Shown in pieces: positions 32,572 through 35,233 of a DNA stretch of 35,233 nt. Below the pieces are notes generated by a model. That model ran no database searches and was not told the DNA's origin. It saw only the letters and a list, made by a program, of their open reading frames with translations. Position 1 is the first letter of the stretch. Each line of letters starts with the position of its first letter. A program made the position numbers and the translations under genes. This DNA comes from Rubripirellula obstinata (lineage in GTDB: Bacteria > Planctomycetota > Planctomycetia > Pirellulales > Pirellulaceae). The stretch covers positions 1 through 35,233 of the forward strand of contig NZ_LWSK01000059.1 of NCBI RefSeq assembly GCF_001642955.1, written 5' to 3'.

Positions 32572-33852
32572 TTACTCGTCGCCTAAATTAAACAGGTGGC
32601 GAACGGCTTCCAACAATCCGCGCGTGTGTCCTTCCGCTGCGTCATCTCGAATTGATGTTAGCGGCGGATGCAGCAGTTTATTGATCAAGCGGTCAAACGA
32701 CTTTTCAATCTCTTTGGCAACAACAGGATCCATCTGGTCCAGTTGCAGCTTGCCCACCAATCGTTGCAGTTCGTCGCTCTTCAGTTCCAACGCTTGATCA
32801 CGCAACCGCCTGATCACCGGTCCAGTCGATCGATGTTGGAACGCTTGCACGAAACGTTTGGTTTCTTCGTCGATGATTTGCTTTGCTTTGGGCCATTCTT
32901 TTTGACGTTGCTTTTGGTTTCGTTCGCAAGCCGCTTTTAGGTCATCGATCGCGTACAAATAGACGCTGCTAAGATCGCCAATCGCCGGATCAAAGTCGCG
33001 TGGGATGGCGAGGTCCAGAATCAACAGGACGCGATGGTTGCGACGCGAATGCAAAGGTTCAAAATCGGCCAGTTCAATGATCGGCTCGCTCGCCGAGGTG
33101 GTTCCGACGACCACATCGGCGGTGACGATGTGATCTCGCAGCGTTTCCCAACGATCGACTTTGGTTCCAAATTGCTTGGCCAATTCCGCGCCACGGTCGT
33201 AACTGCGATTGAGCACGGTGATGTTGGCGGCACCGGCTTGTTGAAGGTAACGCAGCGTTTCTTCGCCCATTTCACCCGCACCGCAGACCACGACCTGTTT
33301 ATCAGCGAGCGAGTCAAAGAATTCAGGAATCACTTCGCCCACCGCAACACTGGGAACGCTGACACGACGACGGTGAATGCTGGTTTCTTGCTGAACACGT
33401 TTGGCCGTACGGTTGGCGGATTGAAAAACGCTGTGCGTCAGTGGACCCGCTGATCCGACATGACACGCGCGATCGTAAGCTTGTTTGACCTGCGACAAAA
33501 TCTGCGCCTCGCCGACAACCATGCTGTCCAAACTTGATGCGACCGCGAACAGGTGCTCGATCGCCTCGGTCCCCGAACGGTAGATCATTTGATCGACGAC
33601 TTCGTCGGTGGTCAGTCGTTGTTGGTCGGCCAGGAATTGTGCAACCGCGTCACGATCAAGTTCGGTATCGTCCGGCGCGGTCGTATAGAGTTCGATACGA
33701 TTGCAGGTGCTTAGCAGCACCAATTCGCAGGACGGAAATTGTCGTCGAAATTCCGCCAGCGCCGCCGTCACCTGATCGCCACTGAAGGCAACTTTTTCGC
33801 GAAATTCAACAGCCGCATCATGGTGGCTGCACCCGATCATTTGCAGCTTCAC
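32572..33852 (-). CDS. hemA: Glutamyl-tRNA reductase
   Basis: This 426-residue enzyme reduces glutamyl-tRNA to glutamate-1-semialdehyde, the first step of C5 haem biosynthesis. The catalytic cysteine is C50 in STCNRIELYTT. The segment SSLDSMVVGEAQILSQVK, the NADPH-binding VVCGAGEMGEETLRYL and the C-terminal dimerisation helices (around FVQAFQHRSTGPVIRRLRDQA) are all visible. It starts with GTG and overlaps the HemX-like membrane-protein gene by 4 bases, a pairing known from other bacteria. The gene runs convergent with scpB, with 8 bases between stops. Confidence 0.96.
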   Translation of the reverse strand: MKLQMIGCSHHDAAVEFREKVAFSGDQVTAALAEFRRQFPSCELVLLSTCNRIELYTTAPDDTELDRDAVAQFLADQQRLTTDEVVDQMIYRSGTEAIEHLFAVASSLDSMVVGEAQILSQVKQAYDRACHVGSAGPLTHSVFQSANRTAKRVQQETSIHRRRVSVPSVAVGEVIPEFFDSLADKQVVVCGAGEMGEETLRYLQQAGAANITVLNRSYDRGAELAKQFGTKVDRWETLRDHIVTADVVVGTTSASEPIIELADFEPLHSRRNHRVLLILDLAIPRDFDPAIGDLSSVYLYAIDDLKAACERNQKQRQKEWPKAKQIIDEETKRFVQAFQHRSTGPVIRRLRDQALELKSDELQRLVGKLQLDQMDPVVAKEIEKSFDRLINKLLHPPLTSIRDDAAEGHTRGLLEAVRHLFNLGDE

Positions 33853-34958
33853 GATTGGGTGTCCTGACGATCAAACTGCATTGCACTGAATTTTCCACCT
33901 GCCAAGCGCAGGGGACATGCAGTTTTTGAAGCCCATAAAACCGATTGATTGTGATTTACTTCTCCCTTTGGAAGAGGTCGGGCTCTCAGGCCCGGGACAG
34001 GGCTGAGCGTAAATGGGTTTTCATTGACGGCCCCCTCCCGGCCGCCCGAACGTCCGACTTGCGCCTGCTCCGCGGTGGAGGCGTCTTGCTGATCAGGCTT
34101 TGGCGACTGTCCGTGTTGCGTACTCAGCACTCCCCACATCGCCAACACAAAGAAACCCAAACTGGCCAGCGATAGGTAGACCGCTTTGCGACCCTGTTTC
34201 GCCGGTGCATACAAGTGTTCCAACAGCGTCGCTGCGATCAACCAACCCAACAACAGCGAACTAAGCAGCACGCCACCGTCGGTCCAACCAATTTGTCCCC
34301 ATCGATTCACATTCATGATCACGCCAGCGATCACTCCAATGCCAACTGAAACGGTGCTGAAAACCAGCGATCGCCGATTCACTCTTCCAAGCGTTTCCAG
34401 CGTCGGTAAACGCAACCCCGATCCGGCGCGATGATTCTTTAAACGACGTGACTGAATCAAGTACATGATGCCTGCGAGAAAGCCGACCAACACGGCCATC
34501 GATCCTGCCATCATCGCCAGCCCATGGATGCTGCGCCAAACTTCGGTTGCTTCGCTACGCGAAAACGGCGGCTGGTCACGGACCATTAAACCGACCGCGA
34601 TCATTGCCATCACCGCCGGCAAAAAGAAAAAGCTGACGACCGTGTCAGGCCGCTGCAGATAATAGACAAAGAAACAAACCGCTAACCCCAACGCCAACAG
34701 CAGCGACCAATCCGTCCATGTCGCGAACAATCCAACATCGCCAGACCCGCCAATCTGAGCGGTTTCCTGGGATGCTCGCAGAATCAAGTAGCATCCGTGT
34801 GTGAACAGTCCGATGACCATCATCACGATCACCATCAATCCGCGGCCCGGAACCCGACCGATCAGTCGCAATAATTCCAGCAGCAAAACGACCAGATAAC
34901 TGGTGAAGAAGCAGGTAATCGTGATGTTGCCAAGAATGCTTAGCACAAGTTCTTTCAT
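33849..34958 (-). CDS. HemX/CcsA-like cytochrome c assembly membrane protein
   Basis: Residues 1-280 of this 369-residue protein form about eight membrane helices (near 10-30, 38-60, 78-98, 107-127, 146-168, 195-215, 225-245, 258-278). The family histidine lies in WRSIHGLAMM and another conserved region is IMNVNRWGQIGWTDGG. Such CcmC/CcsA-like proteins handle haem export or cytochrome c assembly; HemX in Bacillus sits beside hemA and affects its level. It directly precedes hemA with a 4-base overlap. The last 85 residues are polar and non-conserved, coding through a repeat-like segment (about 33950-34060), so the tail may be an insertion-derived extension. Confidence 0.85.
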   Translation of the reverse strand: MKELVLSILGNITITCFFTSYLVVLLLELLRLIGRVPGRGLMVIVMMVIGLFTHGCYLILRASQETAQIGGSGDVGLFATWTDWSLLLALGLAVCFFVYYLQRPDTVVSFFFLPAVMAMIAVGLMVRDQPPFSRSEATEVWRSIHGLAMMAGSMAVLVGFLAGIMYLIQSRRLKNHRAGSGLRLPTLETLGRVNRRSLVFSTVSVGIGVIAGVIMNVNRWGQIGWTDGGVLLSSLLLGWLIAATLLEHLYAPAKQGRKAVYLSLASLGFFVLAMWGVLSTQHGQSPKPDQQDASTAEQAQVGRSGGREGAVNENPFTLSPVPGLRARPLPKGEVNHNQSVLWASKTACPLRLAGGKFSAMQFDRQDTQS

Positions 34959-35233
34959 TCAAACGGGATCGCTGAGAATGTCGATCATTGGTGCAACAAG
35001 GGTGACCTGTGGGACATTCTTTGGGTTTACTGCGAGTAGTGCTCGAAGGCCCTCCCTAGTTTACCACGAGCGATGCTTGAAGGCCCGGCCGCTTACGCGT
35101 CGCGGCTCACTAGTAGTCCATGTCAGCTCAATCTTCGGTTAGGAGGTAGCGGAAGTCGCGTAGACTTTCGGCGTCCCCCTCGTAGCCGAAACTCTTGGCG
35201 AGTTCCGCTACCCGAAAATTGAGGTGACGCGGA
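34959..35233. other. Intergenic region with repeats at the window end
   Basis: This gap has no supported gene. It holds two 28-base direct copies at 35025-35052 and 35059-35086 (22 of 28 positions equal; both end GAAGGCCC), then an inverted copy of the repeat found at 5085-5374 (35122-35226). The start of the region is the promoter side of the hemX-like/hemA operon. Confidence 0.7.
35122..35226 (-). repeat. Full-length inverted copy of the 5-kb repeat
   Basis: Read on the minus strand this 105-bp copy begins CACCTCAATTTTCGGGTAGC and ends TTGAGCTGAC, covering the whole unit seen in pieces at 5085-5374. The two ends are inverted repeats of each other with a central region that also pairs in part. 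It shows that the unit is dispersed in this genome in both orientations. Confidence 0.85.

Overview
The window looks like chromosomal DNA of a planctomycete, most likely a Pirellulaceae member close to Rhodopirellula. The signs are a moderately GC-rich base composition with few clear Shine-Dalgarno sequences and several GTG/TTG starts. Also present are a methenyl-H4MPT cyclohydrolase with its ATP-grasp partner, Gfo/Idh/MocA and sulfatase genes, a PEP-CTERM protein, and many large palindromic intergenic repeats. This assignment is inferred from gene content; no database comparison was made.

Layout. 1-5.4 kb: a TPR-AAA ATPase and small membrane partner, two small secreted proteins, a double Dabb-domain protein and an exported thioredoxin-fold protein, followed by an interspersed repeat. 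5.4-10.5 kb (minus strand): a divergent HD-GYP protein, an OleC-like AMP-forming ligase, then an ATP-grasp ligase overlapping mch (C1 metabolism on tetrahydromethanopterin). 10.7-15.3 kb: def and fmt separated by a palindromic repeat, then a convergent UvrD/PcrA helicase and a small anchored protein. 15.5-20.7 kb: an oxidoreductase, a composite palindromic repeat, a PEP-CTERM protein with a good terminator, an IS110-family element, and a sulfatase remnant. 20.65-24.5 kb: tag and a DciA-like gene on the minus strand; then a tightly overlapping plus-strand set of retropepsin-like protease, RimK-type ligase and M14-like deacylase. 24.6-30.3 kb: a replication neighbourhood with dnaN, an intergenic region that could be an origin, a dnaA gene lacking the usual N-terminal domain, and a cysteine desulfurase whose 3' end carries two DnaA boxes. 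30.3-35 kb: an anchored protein, scpB with a very acidic tail, and a hemA/hemX-like pair.

The most interesting object is the IS110-family insertion sequence at about 18475-20311. Between the end of its transposase gene and its right end lies a 180-nt non-coding segment closed by a perfect 12-bp stem (18481-18492 / 18649-18660). It folds into at least three internal hairpins, and one internal loop repeats 9 nt of the flank at the other end of the element. This fits the recently described bridge RNA/seekRNA that guides IS110/IS1111 recombinases. Rejoining the inferred flanks gives a hairpin, so the element may have inserted into the loop of a palindromic sequence.

Other points of note: DnaA without domains I/II beside a DciA-like loader candidate; the rimB-rimK-deacylase set, which could add and remove C-terminal glutamates; and at least five distinct palindromic or tandem repeat families between genes.
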